DNA of 41,319 nucleotides from JAZDLX01 sp964538455 (GCA_964538455.1 CAZIDZ010000027.1:1-41319), one strand, 5' to 3'; shown: positions 16,683 through 25,340, numbered from the stretch's first letter. Made by a program: numbers and translations. Notes: generated by a model from the letters alone, not told the origin.

Positions 16683-16777
16683 ACAGGATGTACAGGATAT
16701 ACACGATGAAAAAGAAACCTCTTCCGCTGCGAAACCATCCTCTCACATCCTGTCCATCCTGTCCATCCTGTTCCTGT
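16683..16777. repeat. ACAGGATG / CATCCTGT repeat cluster in inverted arrangement
   Basis: A block of ACAGGATG-like units (16683-16709) faces a block of tandem CATCCTGTC units (16746-16777), so the two blocks are imperfect inverted repeats around a 36-nt centre. In two minus-strand frames the second block translates into WTGWTG- or QDGQDG-type low complexity, which I take as non-coding. Such units occur in intergenic gaps of many environmental genomes (general knowledge). Confidence 0.5.
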
Positions 16778-16794
16778 TGCCCTGCCGTTTGCAA

Positions 16795-17763
16795 TCACTT
16801 GAACACCAGCGGAAACTCAAGCGTCACCTCGCCACCAGTCGCGGGGTCGAAACGCCACCTTCCGATGCGCTCCAGCAGGCACCGTTCCACCCTGCGTCCC
16901 AGCGCCGGGTTTGACCAGGTGCTGTTGAGAAAACGAATCCGCGCGACATCGCCCTGCGCGAGGATCGCCATCCGCACATCCAGCGACCCCAACAGCCCGG
17001 AGTCCTTCCGCTTCTGGGCGAGATAGCAGGCGCGCAGGCCCGGGAGTTCGACCTCGATCACCCGCTGCAACACCGGCTCGCTCCTCGCTTCCTGCTCCGA
17101 CGCCCGGCCGCGCACCCGGGGCAGCGCGTCGAGCACAACCTGCGCTTTCGACAGAGAGAGCTCCACATCTTCCAACTCGTTGCCGATCAGGTCCGGCGCG
17201 GATGGCGGCGCATTCAACAACCCCTTGTCCTTGAGTCCGGCAATCGCCTCCGCATCAGGGGCCGCAACAAGCTCCGCGACGCTGCCTACCGCCAAGCCCT
17301 TGAGACTTCCCCCGGTCAACGACATGGCACCGGCGCCGACACTGGAAAAAGAGGGCATCTGAGCTCCCGCGGCGGCGAAAATGCCGGTGCTGCGGGCCTT
17401 GGCCAGGCGTGTCTGACGGCGCTCCGCCCGGGCGAGCGCTTCGCGCCGGCGACGTTCTTCGCGTTGACGAACCGTCTCCCGCCCGGGAGCCCGCTCGACA
17501 CCGGGCAACACCTCTTCCCTGCCGACAACCTCCTCCACTCTCGGCACCGCCTCTCGCGTTGGGGGCCGAACCCGATAGATGATCCGCAGGTACTGCTCCC
17601 GCTGAAGCCGGGTGACCACCGGAACGGGAAGATCCTTCAACCTCCAGATCGTCGGAAAAACCACCACCGTCAACAGGAGCAACAGGAAGAGGAAGGTGCG
17701 GTCGAGATCGCCGAGCGTTCGCGCCTGCAGTTCCCGCGGAAAGGGGTTGTGGAGGCGGCTCAT
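16795..17763 (-). CDS. TonB-like transducer with AgmX/PglI-type C-terminal domain
   Basis: 322 residues. Short cytoplasmic N-terminus, one membrane anchor at about 24-42 (TFLFLLLLLTVVVFPTIW), an Arg/Glu-rich helical linker at about 75-125, an Ala/Gly/Ser-rich low-complexity segment, and a C-terminal domain (about 230-322) with the AgmX/PglI pattern: a Cys in GLRACYLAQ, GSLDVRMAI, NSTWSNPALGRRVERCL, and a terminal IGRWRFDP...FPLVFK. It should span the periplasm and pass motor force from ExbB/ExbD to an outer partner. ATG overlaps the exbD stop by 4 nt. It is the last gene of the TPR-Exb operon. Confidence 0.82.
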   Translation of the reverse strand: MSRLHNPFPRELQARTLGDLDRTFLFLLLLLTVVVFPTIWRLKDLPVPVVTRLQREQYLRIIYRVRPPTREAVPRVEEVVGREEVLPGVERAPGRETVRQREERRRREALARAERRQTRLAKARSTGIFAAAGAQMPSFSSVGAGAMSLTGGSLKGLAVGSVAELVAAPDAEAIAGLKDKGLLNAPPSAPDLIGNELEDVELSLSKAQVVLDALPRVRGRASEQEARSEPVLQRVIEVELPGLRACYLAQKRKDSGLLGSLDVRMAILAQGDVARIRFLNSTWSNPALGRRVERCLLERIGRWRFDPATGGEVTLEFPLVFK

Positions 17764-18287
17764 TGACCACCTCCGGCGGGCGCCGTTTTCAGCACGACAA
17801 ATTCAAAAACGTCATAGTTGGACAGCGTCGCCGCGTTGATCAGTTTCAGCACCCAGGAGTAAGGCACACCGCGCGCCGCCTGCACCGTCAACTCACGGCT
17901 TGTCACCATTTTCCCAAGCGAACGTTCCAGCTCCTTGCGGTCCGCCAGCCACGTTTCAAGACTGGGAAGCGAAACCGAAGCCTCGTTGGCGAACTCGTTT
18001 GCGGACACGATTCGTCTGCCAAGTCCCGGCCCCTGATCGCTGGTCACCTGCGCCTCTTCGAAGAGTCCCTCGGCAGTCAAGACAAGCGAAAGTGTGCGGC
18101 GCGGTACGGCGCGCGAATCGGAAACAGGCAGGTCAGAGATAGCGGGAGTGAGCAGTGCACCGGTGACGGAATAGGTTTTCAGCACGAAGAGCAGGATGAT
18201 GGTCATCATGTCCATCATCGGGGTGAGCGAAGCACGGCCCGGCTCGAGTGGAATGAAACGCCGTCGTTTCGAAGGTGCGAATGCCAT
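17760..18287 (-). CDS. ExbD/TolR family motor protein (first copy, D26 present)
   Basis: 175 residues. A basic N-terminus (PSKRRRFIPL) is followed by one membrane helix at about 22-43 (LTPMMDMMTIILLFVLKTY) with the proton-carrying Asp at residue 26, the position equivalent to D25 of E. coli ExbD or D23 of TolR. The periplasmic part (about 60-175) has the ExbD-type alpha/beta pattern. It is probably the active proton-conducting subunit of the inner-membrane motor with the ExbB/TolQ protein at 18891-19532. It lies 9 nt after the second ExbD and overlaps the TonB-like gene by 4 nt. Confidence 0.87.
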   Translation of the reverse strand: MAFAPSKRRRFIPLEPGRASLTPMMDMMTIILLFVLKTYSVTGALLTPAISDLPVSDSRAVPRRTLSLVLTAEGLFEEAQVTSDQGPGLGRRIVSANEFANEASVSLPSLETWLADRKELERSLGKMVTSRELTVQAARGVPYSWVLKLINAATLSNYDVFEFVVLKTAPAGGGQ

Positions 18288-18296
18288 CGCCGCGTC

Positions 18297-18887
18297 CTAT
18301 TGAATCTGCCCGAGGCGCGGCAGGGCAAATAGCGGATGGGAGCGTCCCGCATCGTCCGTGTAGCTCCGCGCGGCATCCATGACACTGACGACGAGCTGCC
18401 AGGGGGTGTCCCCGCTCGCGGCTACGTTGAGTACGTCAGCGTCCGGGAACCGGTACACCGGGCGCCGCACCGGCATCCCTGTCATCGGATCTGCCTCCTC
18501 GACGGTGTCGATCGGCGACCCGACGATGTCCCGGCGGATTCTCACCAACTCCGCCTGCAACGCGTCGATGTTGTGGGCTCCACTCCGTGTGAGCGGAATC
18601 CGTTTGAAGTTTCGGCCGCTCGTGGCACCGAAGAGCGAGATCTCAAAGCCATCCGAAACAACATTAACAACAAGCTCGAGCCGTTCCCGCAGGTCACGGC
18701 TGTCCGGACTCGCGTTTGCCAGGCTCTCCGCCGGTGGCGGTTGGTAGTCGAGCAGGCTCACGTTGACGAACTGTGCGACCGAGAGCAGAAGGGGGATCAG
18801 TACCACCACCAGGTTCATCACCGGTGTGAAGTTGATCTCGGCTCCGGGCGGAGTCACTTTCCTCTTGCGGCTCGGACGGTAGGCCAC
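18297..18887 (-). CDS. ExbD/TolR family protein with Asn at the proton-carrier position
   Basis: 196 residues, same architecture as the neighbouring ExbD: basic N-terminus (RPSRKRKVTPPGAE), membrane helix at about 19-42 (INFTPVMNLVVVLIPLLL) and a periplasmic alpha/beta domain. The residue aligned with the essential Asp (FTPVMNLV versus the usual LTPLVDVV) is Asn25, so this subunit should not carry protons itself. The periplasmic part is longer than in the partner copy. A structural or regulatory partner in a mixed ExbD pair is the simplest reading (inference). Three nt separate it from exbB. Confidence 0.85.
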   Translation of the reverse strand: MAYRPSRKRKVTPPGAEINFTPVMNLVVVLIPLLLSVAQFVNVSLLDYQPPPAESLANASPDSRDLRERLELVVNVVSDGFEISLFGATSGRNFKRIPLTRSGAHNIDALQAELVRIRRDIVGSPIDTVEEADPMTGMPVRRPVYRFPDADVLNVAASGDTPWQLVVSVMDAARSYTDDAGRSHPLFALPRLGQIQ

Positions 18888-18890
18888 GGA

Positions 18891-19532
18891 TCATGCCCCG
18901 CCGGTCAGCAGGTTTATCAGCTTTACCGAGTGCTCGTCAATCTGCTCGATGATGCGGTTCGTCTTTGAAGTGATCACCGAATGTGCCACAATTGCCGGGA
19001 TCGCGACCAGCAGGCCGGTCAGGGTCGTCAGCATCGCCACTGAAATCCCCTGCGCGAGTTCCCCGGTTCCCGCCCCGGCCGAACCCGCTGCACGGAACGA
19101 GATGATCAAACCGAAAATCGTCCCCATCAAACCGGTCAGCGTCGCCACGTTGCCGATCATCGCCAGGAACGGCGTTCTTCGTTGAAGCTCGGGAATCACC
19201 TCGAGGGTGGATTCGTCGATGGCGTTCTGCACCGCCCGGTAATCGATCAATTCATGTTTCTGCGCTTCAAGCAGGGCGGCAAGCACCACGCGCGGCAGGG
19301 CACGATTCCCCGCCGCACGGCAGAGGCTGACCGCCTTGCGGAAATCTCCCGTCTGCACCATCTTCCGCACCTCCGCCATGAATCGGGGCGCGTTGATATT
19401 CGCCCGTCCCCAGATTGCAATCAACCGTTCGAGGGCGATCGCCGCCATCCAGATAAACATCCCCAACAACGCCCACATAAATAGGTATCCGGGCGACGTC
19501 GGATTGAAGGAGCGAAAGAATTCCTGCAGCAT
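18891..19532 (-). CDS. MotA/TolQ/ExbB proton channel family protein
   Basis: 213 residues with three membrane helices: about 15-37 (YLFMWALLGMFIWMAAIAL), about 123-147 (NVATLTGLMGTIFGLIISF) and about 160-185 (SVAMLTTLTGLLVAIPAI). The Thr residues lining the proton path in helices 2 and 3 are present. The cytoplasmic loop between helices 1 and 2 is ExbB/TolQ-like. It forms the pentameric motor stator with the ExbD pair. It is packed 2 nt after the small upstream gene. With one ExbB, two different ExbD and an AgmX-like transducer, the set looks more like the Myxococcus AglR/AglQ/AglS group than a plain TonB system (inference). Confidence 0.9.
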   Translation of the reverse strand: MLQEFFRSFNPTSPGYLFMWALLGMFIWMAAIALERLIAIWGRANINAPRFMAEVRKMVQTGDFRKAVSLCRAAGNRALPRVVLAALLEAQKHELIDYRAVQNAIDESTLEVIPELQRRTPFLAMIGNVATLTGLMGTIFGLIISFRAAGSAGAGTGELAQGISVAMLTTLTGLLVAIPAIVAHSVITSKTNRIIEQIDEHSVKLINLLTGGA

Positions 19533-19534
19533 AA

Positions 19535-19912
19535 TCAGTCTCCCTTGCCGTTCTCCGCGGCAGGTTTGGTTTCCTGACTGAACAGATCAAGCAACTCGCG
19601 GACCGTCCCGGGGTCGTCGATCCCCCTGCCCGGAAACGCTACCGTCTCCAGCAACGCACCGGGTCCCGGCTCCGGAGGAAGTCCAAGCAGAGTGCCGAAT
19701 GTGTCCGCAGCGGCCACCTCCGCCGCGAGCGAATCGGCCTCGGCTCTTTCCTCCACCTCCACCGCCTTCAGCCGGATCAATTTCTCGGTTTGCTCCTGGG
19801 CAAGAACGTAGTGGAAGTCCCCAAGCAGCAGCAGCGCCGCCGTGAACGCAAGCGTCCAGCACCCGGCACGATGCAAAAGCGGCTTCTTCTTCGATGGCTC
19901 CGCGTGCCTCAT
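19535..19912 (-). CDS. Small secreted or membrane-anchored protein of the TPR-Exb operon
   Basis: 125 residues. A basic N-terminus (RHAEPSKKKPLLHR) and a hydrophobic segment at about 17-38 are followed by an acidic helical stretch (KLIRLKAVEVEERAEADSLA) and a Gly/Pro-rich tail. I do not recognise a family. ATG 19912 shares ATGA with the stop of the giant TPR gene, and the stop is 2 nt before exbB, so it is tightly coupled to both and is probably a periplasmic accessory of the motor. The frame extends upstream to 20077, but that part is an overlap shadow within the TPR gene. Confidence 0.7.
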   Translation of the reverse strand: MRHAEPSKKKPLLHRAGCWTLAFTAALLLLGDFHYVLAQEQTEKLIRLKAVEVEERAEADSLAAEVAAADTFGTLLGLPPEPGPGALLETVAFPGRGIDDPGTVRELLDLFSQETKPAAENGKGD

Positions 19913-22900
19913 CGTGAGGAGGTCCTTTCGTCCGGAAAGACAGCTTTCAGATCGTCGCGCACCTCCCCCACCGTATTCCAGGTGAGGCGCAACGCCAATG
20001 CGTTTTCCGCGCCCTCTCCACTGAGCCGGACGCGAATCCGGTTTTGGCCCTGAACGACGAGATCGGTGACATTCCACTCTTCCGGCTTGCCATCGACGCC
20101 TCCGCCATCCACAGTTTCGGCGGCAAACCGCCCGTTAAGATACACTTCGTAGCGGCGACTCGCGACGGCTGCAAGCTTCGCGCTGCTGAGCGTTCCCTGA
20201 ATCGATACCGTGCCCTCGAACCAGGCTTCGCGCACGGTAGGATCTGCGGCGATCAGCTCGGGCTGTTTGACACCTCCGGCCGCACTCCAGGAAAGCGATT
20301 TGCGAAGCACGGTAACCGGCTGCGCATCCCCCTCTTCGCTCCGCCGCCATGTCCAGTGGCCGTCGGTCGAACCAGACCGCTCCGTTTCTTTCAAGCCGAC
20401 GGCGTAGGCGTACTCCGCTGGGTCACGGCGGGCAAGCTCGCGCGCCACGGCGTCCACTTCCGGGCGGGGGCGAAGGCCGAGTTCCGCGGCAATCGCCCAT
20501 GCGGGTTCCAGCACACGCTGCGCGCCCCGCTCCCAACCGTCGGCGAGGTCCTCATGGAGGCGGACCGCGGCGAGCAGCCCCTCGCTGCGCATCGTCTCGT
20601 ACCGCTCCCTGTACTGCTGTGCTTCCTGTCGGTTCAAACGGGCGTGGCGGTCCATCTCGGTGGCGTGCTCGAGTGCGGCCTTCATCGCAGTCCTTGCGCG
20701 CTCCAATGCTGCCCGCTTCAAATCCGGCTCGGTCGCCACCACAGCCAGTTGATCACGCCAGAGGTCGATGTCCAGCCAGCTCAGGTCAACGGCGAGCTGT
20801 TGCAGGTCAATGATTTTTTCACTTTGCTCCTCGAGCGGTTCGACAACGACGGTGTTTGCCGCGCGTGCCACCTCTTGACGGTACGCTTCCAAGCGAGCAG
20901 GGAGATCGGCCTCCATCACCTGGATCGCCATTTCCGAGGCAGTACGCTTCTGCCGAGTGTGGGCGAAGAGAGTCGATGCGGAGCCCGGCGTGCGGCCGAG
21001 TTCTCGTGCGGCGCGGCGCGCAGCCACTTTCAGCTCGAGAAGGAAACGGATGCGCGGACGCAGAAACTCGTCGATCAGCGCGAGCCGGTAGACATCCTTC
21101 TCCAGCTTGGTCTCCCCCCTGTCCGGCAGAGTGGCGAAGGATGCGAGCAGCTTGTCCTGGGCGGCGATCCCCAGATCGTATTGTTTCAAGATTCCATGCG
21201 CAGCCGAATCCGCGAGAGCCTCGACCGCGCCCCTGCCGGAGAGTTCCGGATGACACAACCGATCCGCCTGCAGGCCCGTCCGGATGAGGACGGTTTCTTC
21301 GTCGACACGCGCCGCGCGGAGTGAGTCGCGAAGTCCGGCGACGGCGTGCGCACGAGTCCTTGCAAGCTTCAGCGCTTCGATCGCTGATTTTCGATGCGCC
21401 CACGAGGCGAGAGCCTGCTCCTGCGTCCTCACCGCCAGCGTTTCGGAGGGCAAACCATTTGGCAGCGCCTTGAACTGCTCCGCATCCGCCATGCCTTCCT
21501 CGACATCGGCCATGCCGAGCAGAGCTCGCACCGCCGCCACATCCTTGAATTGCGCCGCGTCACGGTATCTCTTCACCAGATCGGTTCCCAGGGCGAGTTT
21601 TTGCTCGCGGCGCCGTTCCGTAACCCCGCCACGTCCACCATACCGTATCGCCAGGAACGCCGGCAGGTTCTGTTCGGCGAGCGCCAGTGCGGCCTCGTGA
21701 GCGAAGGCCGCATCGCCGTGCCGTCCCGCTTTCTCTTCATCCGCCTGCGCATGCAGAGCCATCGTATACGCCCACTCGGCGTCCGACGCACGGCCGTTGC
21801 GCGTCGCTTCATTGCCGAGATAGACAAACGCCGCCACCGCCTCCCGGCTGCGCGGAGCCCGCTTGGTCAACGTCAGGAAGAGGTCATGAGCCGCAGTCAA
21901 TTCGTTCGCGCCCCATGCGAGCAACCCGGCCCGCCGCCCAAGCTCGAGCACTCCCTCCTGGCCCGGGTAGCCGTTCAGCAGCGTCGTCAGCGAACGCTGT
22001 TCCCCCACCCTGTCCCCCGCCGCCCGGTAGATCTCCGCCGCGTGAACCAGCGCCGCGGGGGCTTGTTCGCTGGCGGGATAGTCCCCCGCGACCCCTTCAT
22101 ACAGACCGGCAACTTCCCGGGACTCCTCTCCGGATGGAGTTTTTCCCTGCTGAGTAACTTCCTCCTCCCGCATCCGGGCGATGGCGACCGCCGCCGATGG
22201 CGCCGCCTCCTGCTCCGGATACCAGTCGAGCACCATGCTGTACGCACTCCGCGCTTCGCTCCGGTTTCCACGATCCTCGGCGTTATGCCCTGCCTCAAAG
22301 AGCGCCCAGGCCGAAAGCTCCGGGTCCGCATCCAGGCCTCCCGCACGCTCCAGCGCCGCAGCCGCCTCACCCTCCAGGCCCGCCTCCTGGAGACGCTTGG
22401 CAATCAACACCTCCACCCTCGTCATCGCCCGGCGAAGCGCAAGCGCCCGCCGCCCCGAGGCTCCCTCCGACATCAGGGAATCGTTCATCTGCGCCACCGC
22501 GCGCAAATGGCCCATCGCCAATTCACATTCCAGCCAACCCTCGAGGGCATCCTCGGACACCTTCGTTTCCGGGTATCCCCGCAGTACGTCCAGGAACAGG
22601 GTGCTCGCCGGCTGCCACTGTTCCGTTTTCCGAAGAGTGACGCCCGCGAGCTGGAGTGTGCCCGCAAGTTCCTCCGGATCGGTCGATCGCCCGGCGCGGA
22701 GACGGGCCGCGGCGATCAGCAGGCTGTCAGCTGCGGGGGCTGGAGACTGCCGGACGAGACGGTCGGCCAGCGCGAGGGCGCGGTCTGCCGAGAGCTTGGC
22801 GGAGGGCGACCGTGGCCACCTGCCGGCCGTGTGCAGGTAAAGCCGGATGGCTTGCTGGAGATCTTCCGCTCGATCGCGTTTTTCGTAGAGCGCCGCCACA

Positions 22901-25314
22901 TTCGCCCACCCCGCCGCCGTCCTCGGGTCACCCGGAACTGCGCTCTCAAGGACGGTCGTGGCCGCCACCGCCCGCTGCCGCCAGGCCCGGTCGTCAGTCT
23001 GCTGAGCCTGTTCCGTCGCGAGATTCAGCGCCTCATAGGCCTCTTCCGCACATTGCGCCAGCCACTTGGCGCCCTCCCCGGTGTGCTCCCATGCGGGACG
23101 CTTCAATGCGGACAGACCCTGCTTCGCAGCCTCCATCCGGCGGTTCCACGCCTGCTCGTTGGAACTCCCGCGACGTTCGGCGAGGTGATAGGCGAGGCGG
23201 TCGATCCTGGCGCGGACATAGGCATCGTGACCATTTTGAGCTGCGAAAGCCAGGATCGAATCCATCGCCGCGACAGGCCCCGCGGTGCCGAGGATTTCCC
23301 AACCCAACGCCAGCCACAAATCAACACCGTGCTCGGTGTTGCAGACCGGATTCCTCTCCAGAATGACCGAAAGCGTATCAACGGCCGCCGATTCGTTCTC
23401 GCCGGTCTCCGCCAGAAGCGAAGCCGCACACAGATCAAAGGGATCGAGCGCCTCGCCATCGCCTGAAACGCCGGTCACAGACGCATCGGTACCCAGCAGG
23501 TACGCGGCCACCGACCTCGACCAGCGCCCCTGCTCCGAACCGCTTTGCAAACCAGCGTACCCGGCTTTCAGCAACGATTCTTTCCCCACGCCAGGGCCGG
23601 CGGCCTCAGCCGCCCGCAACAAAACCCTCTTTTCTTCTACCGTGTTGACGCTTATTCCCCGCTCCACTACAAGAGCCCGCAATTCCAGAGCCTTTTCTGC
23701 AGTCGACATTGCGGGCGCCGACCAATACGCCTGCTCTGCTATCCGCTCAACATCCTTTGCCCCTCGATCAAGCTCATTCTGGGCTATTGCCAGCAAATTT
23801 CCAGCTTTGTGCCACCCTTTGGGGCCGGGTTGTGTGTTTAATGAAAACGAATTTGTATCCTCTTTAGATATAGATAAATAAAACTTCCTTTCCTCTTCAC
23901 TTGCGCCACTGGGATCCACCTCGACAAGCCTTTTGACGAACTGTTCACGGAGCCGCAACGCCTCTGTCAGTTCCTCCAGATAGGTTTCGATGATGACTTC
24001 CTTGATATCCTCACGGCATGCCCCCGATAGCGACAAACCGAGATCCATGTCTCTAAGAAACAAGGACAACAGGAGTTCACGACGACGCAGAAGCAGGTTT
24101 ATTAAAACCGATTCCCTGGCGTCAAGAGACAGATCAAGGCTGGCGTCGGTGACAGGCCGTGAATTTAATAGCGAAAGCCGGTACGATTCCGTCAGGATTC
24201 GGTTTGCAGCAGGACCACCCACCGCCTCCGCCCACGCATCGTCGAGCACCCGCTGGAGTCCCTGCGCAATCTTCCAAGCTCTCAGCCACAGCAGGGAATC
24301 GTCGTTCACCAAAGCGGCGAATTGCGCCAATGACAATAAACACAAACCGTTCTGAGCGCGGTACGCCTGTCTTGCAGCGGCTTGAAGGGTGTCCAGCCCA
24401 TCGTATTGACGGACTAGCCGCCACGCCTCTGCGTTTTGCTGATCACCAGCTGGGGACGCTCGATAATACTCACAACCCGCCCCTATTTGTTGGTCAGCAC
24501 GGTCCGTCGACGCTATCAATGCGGATGCCACTTGCCGTGAAGTCAAGCTGTCGCCGCTCATCCTGCTGCCTCGCGCGATTCGCAGTTGCGCTTCCCCCCA
24601 CCAGGGGGATTGATCCGGCACCTGCTGCGCTGCGCTAACTGCATCCGCATAACGCCTCTGCCTCAGGTAGTAATCAGCAAGGGCGACAGCGGCCTGCTCC
24701 CGCAATGCGCGGAGTGTCTCTCCGCCCTTGCGTGAGACCTTCAACGCTGGCTGTTCGAGCGCGTTGATGGCCTGTGAGCGAAACCCCATGGATTCGAGCA
24801 ATTTTGCGCGGGCGAGGGCGGAACGGGCGCCGTCCGCGCTGCCATCCTCCACTCGGCTGTAGAGCTCCGCGGCGATCACCGGCCATCCCAACTCCGCAAC
24901 CGTTCGCGCAAGGCTGCGAACACGATCCGGATCATTGTCCACCTTTCCCATCAACGTGTCCACCGCCTCGCCACGAGTGGAGAAGCGTTCAAGCAGGGAG
25001 CGGACCGCGTCGCGCAGATCGTTACGGGCTATTGCTTCCTGCGCCAACCGGCGCAATCTCTCCTGCCATGCGCTGCTGTCGAATCTTTGGCGAGCGTTCT
25101 CCCAATCGGATCTCCAGGCGGCCAGGCCGAGAGAATCCGGGAGTTCAGGGATCAACGCCGGTTCGCCGAGCAGGAGTGTCTCGGGATCAGGTGCAACGAG
25201 GATCGGCGAGGAGAGTGCCCACACAGTGCCCGCATGCGCACAGAGCAGCAGAAGGCCGAATCCGACTCGCCCGGCCAGCCCGCGTACAGCATGAATGGAC
25301 ACAACTCGCGTCAC
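19909..25314 (-). CDS. Giant TPR-repeat protein with C-terminal jelly-roll-like domain
   Basis: 1801 residues. A signal peptide or N-terminal anchor at about 12-33 (GRVGFGLLLLCAHAGTVWAL) is followed by helical tetratricopeptide-like repeats through most of the length (for example ALFEAGHNAEDRGNRSEARS, YHLAERRGSSNEQAWNRR). The last 130 residues change to a beta-rich segment (YEVYLNGRFAAETVDGG, WNVTDLVVQGQNRIRVRLSG) that looks like the carbohydrate-binding jelly roll of GH2/rhamnosidase proteins. GTG 25314 has GGGAG 8 nt upstream. It is the first and largest gene of the operon with ExbB, two ExbD and the TonB-like protein. Probably a periplasmic scaffold; compare AgmK in Myxococcus gliding. Codon composition dips in GC around 23780-24130. 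Confidence 0.85.
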   Translation of the reverse strand: MTRVVSIHAVRGLAGRVGFGLLLLCAHAGTVWALSSPILVAPDPETLLLGEPALIPELPDSLGLAAWRSDWENARQRFDSSAWQERLRRLAQEAIARNDLRDAVRSLLERFSTRGEAVDTLMGKVDNDPDRVRSLARTVAELGWPVIAAELYSRVEDGSADGARSALARAKLLESMGFRSQAINALEQPALKVSRKGGETLRALREQAAVALADYYLRQRRYADAVSAAQQVPDQSPWWGEAQLRIARGSRMSGDSLTSRQVASALIASTDRADQQIGAGCEYYRASPAGDQQNAEAWRLVRQYDGLDTLQAAARQAYRAQNGLCLLSLAQFAALVNDDSLLWLRAWKIAQGLQRVLDDAWAEAVGGPAANRILTESYRLSLLNSRPVTDASLDLSLDARESVLINLLLRRRELLLSLFLRDMDLGLSLSGACREDIKEVIIETYLEELTEALRLREQFVKRLVEVDPSGASEEERKFYLSISKEDTNSFSLNTQPGPKGWHKAGNLLAIAQNELDRGAKDVERIAEQAYWSAPAMSTAEKALELRALVVERGISVNTVEEKRVLLRAAEAAGPGVGKESLLKAGYAGLQSGSEQGRWSRSVAAYLLGTDASVTGVSGDGEALDPFDLCAASLLAETGENESAAVDTLSVILERNPVCNTEHGVDLWLALGWEILGTAGPVAAMDSILAFAAQNGHDAYVRARIDRLAYHLAERRGSSNEQAWNRRMEAAKQGLSALKRPAWEHTGEGAKWLAQCAEEAYEALNLATEQAQQTDDRAWRQRAVAATTVLESAVPGDPRTAAGWANVAALYEKRDRAEDLQQAIRLYLHTAGRWPRSPSAKLSADRALALADRLVRQSPAPAADSLLIAAARLRAGRSTDPEELAGTLQLAGVTLRKTEQWQPASTLFLDVLRGYPETKVSEDALEGWLECELAMGHLRAVAQMNDSLMSEGASGRRALALRRAMTRVEVLIAKRLQEAGLEGEAAAALERAGGLDADPELSAWALFEAGHNAEDRGNRSEARSAYSMVLDWYPEQEAAPSAAVAIARMREEEVTQQGKTPSGEESREVAGLYEGVAGDYPASEQAPAALVHAAEIYRAAGDRVGEQRSLTTLLNGYPGQEGVLELGRRAGLLAWGANELTAAHDLFLTLTKRAPRSREAVAAFVYLGNEATRNGRASDAEWAYTMALHAQADEEKAGRHGDAAFAHEAALALAEQNLPAFLAIRYGGRGGVTERRREQKLALGTDLVKRYRDAAQFKDVAAVRALLGMADVEEGMADAEQFKALPNGLPSETLAVRTQEQALASWAHRKSAIEALKLARTRAHAVAGLRDSLRAARVDEETVLIRTGLQADRLCHPELSGRGAVEALADSAAHGILKQYDLGIAAQDKLLASFATLPDRGETKLEKDVYRLALIDEFLRPRIRFLLELKVAARRAARELGRTPGSASTLFAHTRQKRTASEMAIQVMEADLPARLEAYRQEVARAANTVVVEPLEEQSEKIIDLQQLAVDLSWLDIDLWRDQLAVVATEPDLKRAALERARTAMKAALEHATEMDRHARLNRQEAQQYRERYETMRSEGLLAAVRLHEDLADGWERGAQRVLEPAWAIAAELGLRPRPEVDAVARELARRDPAEYAYAVGLKETERSGSTDGHWTWRRSEEGDAQPVTVLRKSLSWSAAGGVKQPELIAADPTVREAWFEGTVSIQGTLSSAKLAAVASRRYEVYLNGRFAAETVDGGGVDGKPEEWNVTDLVVQGQNRIRVRLSGEGAENALALRLTWNTVGEVRDDLKAVFPDERTSSR

Positions 25315-25340
25315 GGCGCTTTCTCCCTACGGTTCGGCGC

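Noticed and set aside
16683..16777. Possible CRISPR array
   Set aside because: The units are about 9 nt, adjacent or inverted, without regular spacers, and there are no cas genes.
16505..16798. Two overlapping minus-strand frames of about 95 codons before the TonB-like gene
   Set aside because: They are translations of the ACAGGATG/CATCCTGT repeats and the REP-like hairpin (WTGWTG-type low complexity), not proteins.
19913..20077. N-terminal extension of the small protein at 19535-19912
   Set aside because: Lies entirely within the TPR gene, is Arg/Gly-rich, and lacks a ribosome binding site; the ATGA overlap start fits the operon pattern.
21394..23466. A 690-codon plus-strand frame opposite the giant TPR gene
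   Set aside because: Arg/Pro-rich antisense shadow; the TPR frame has the coherent helical repeats, signal peptide and operon context.
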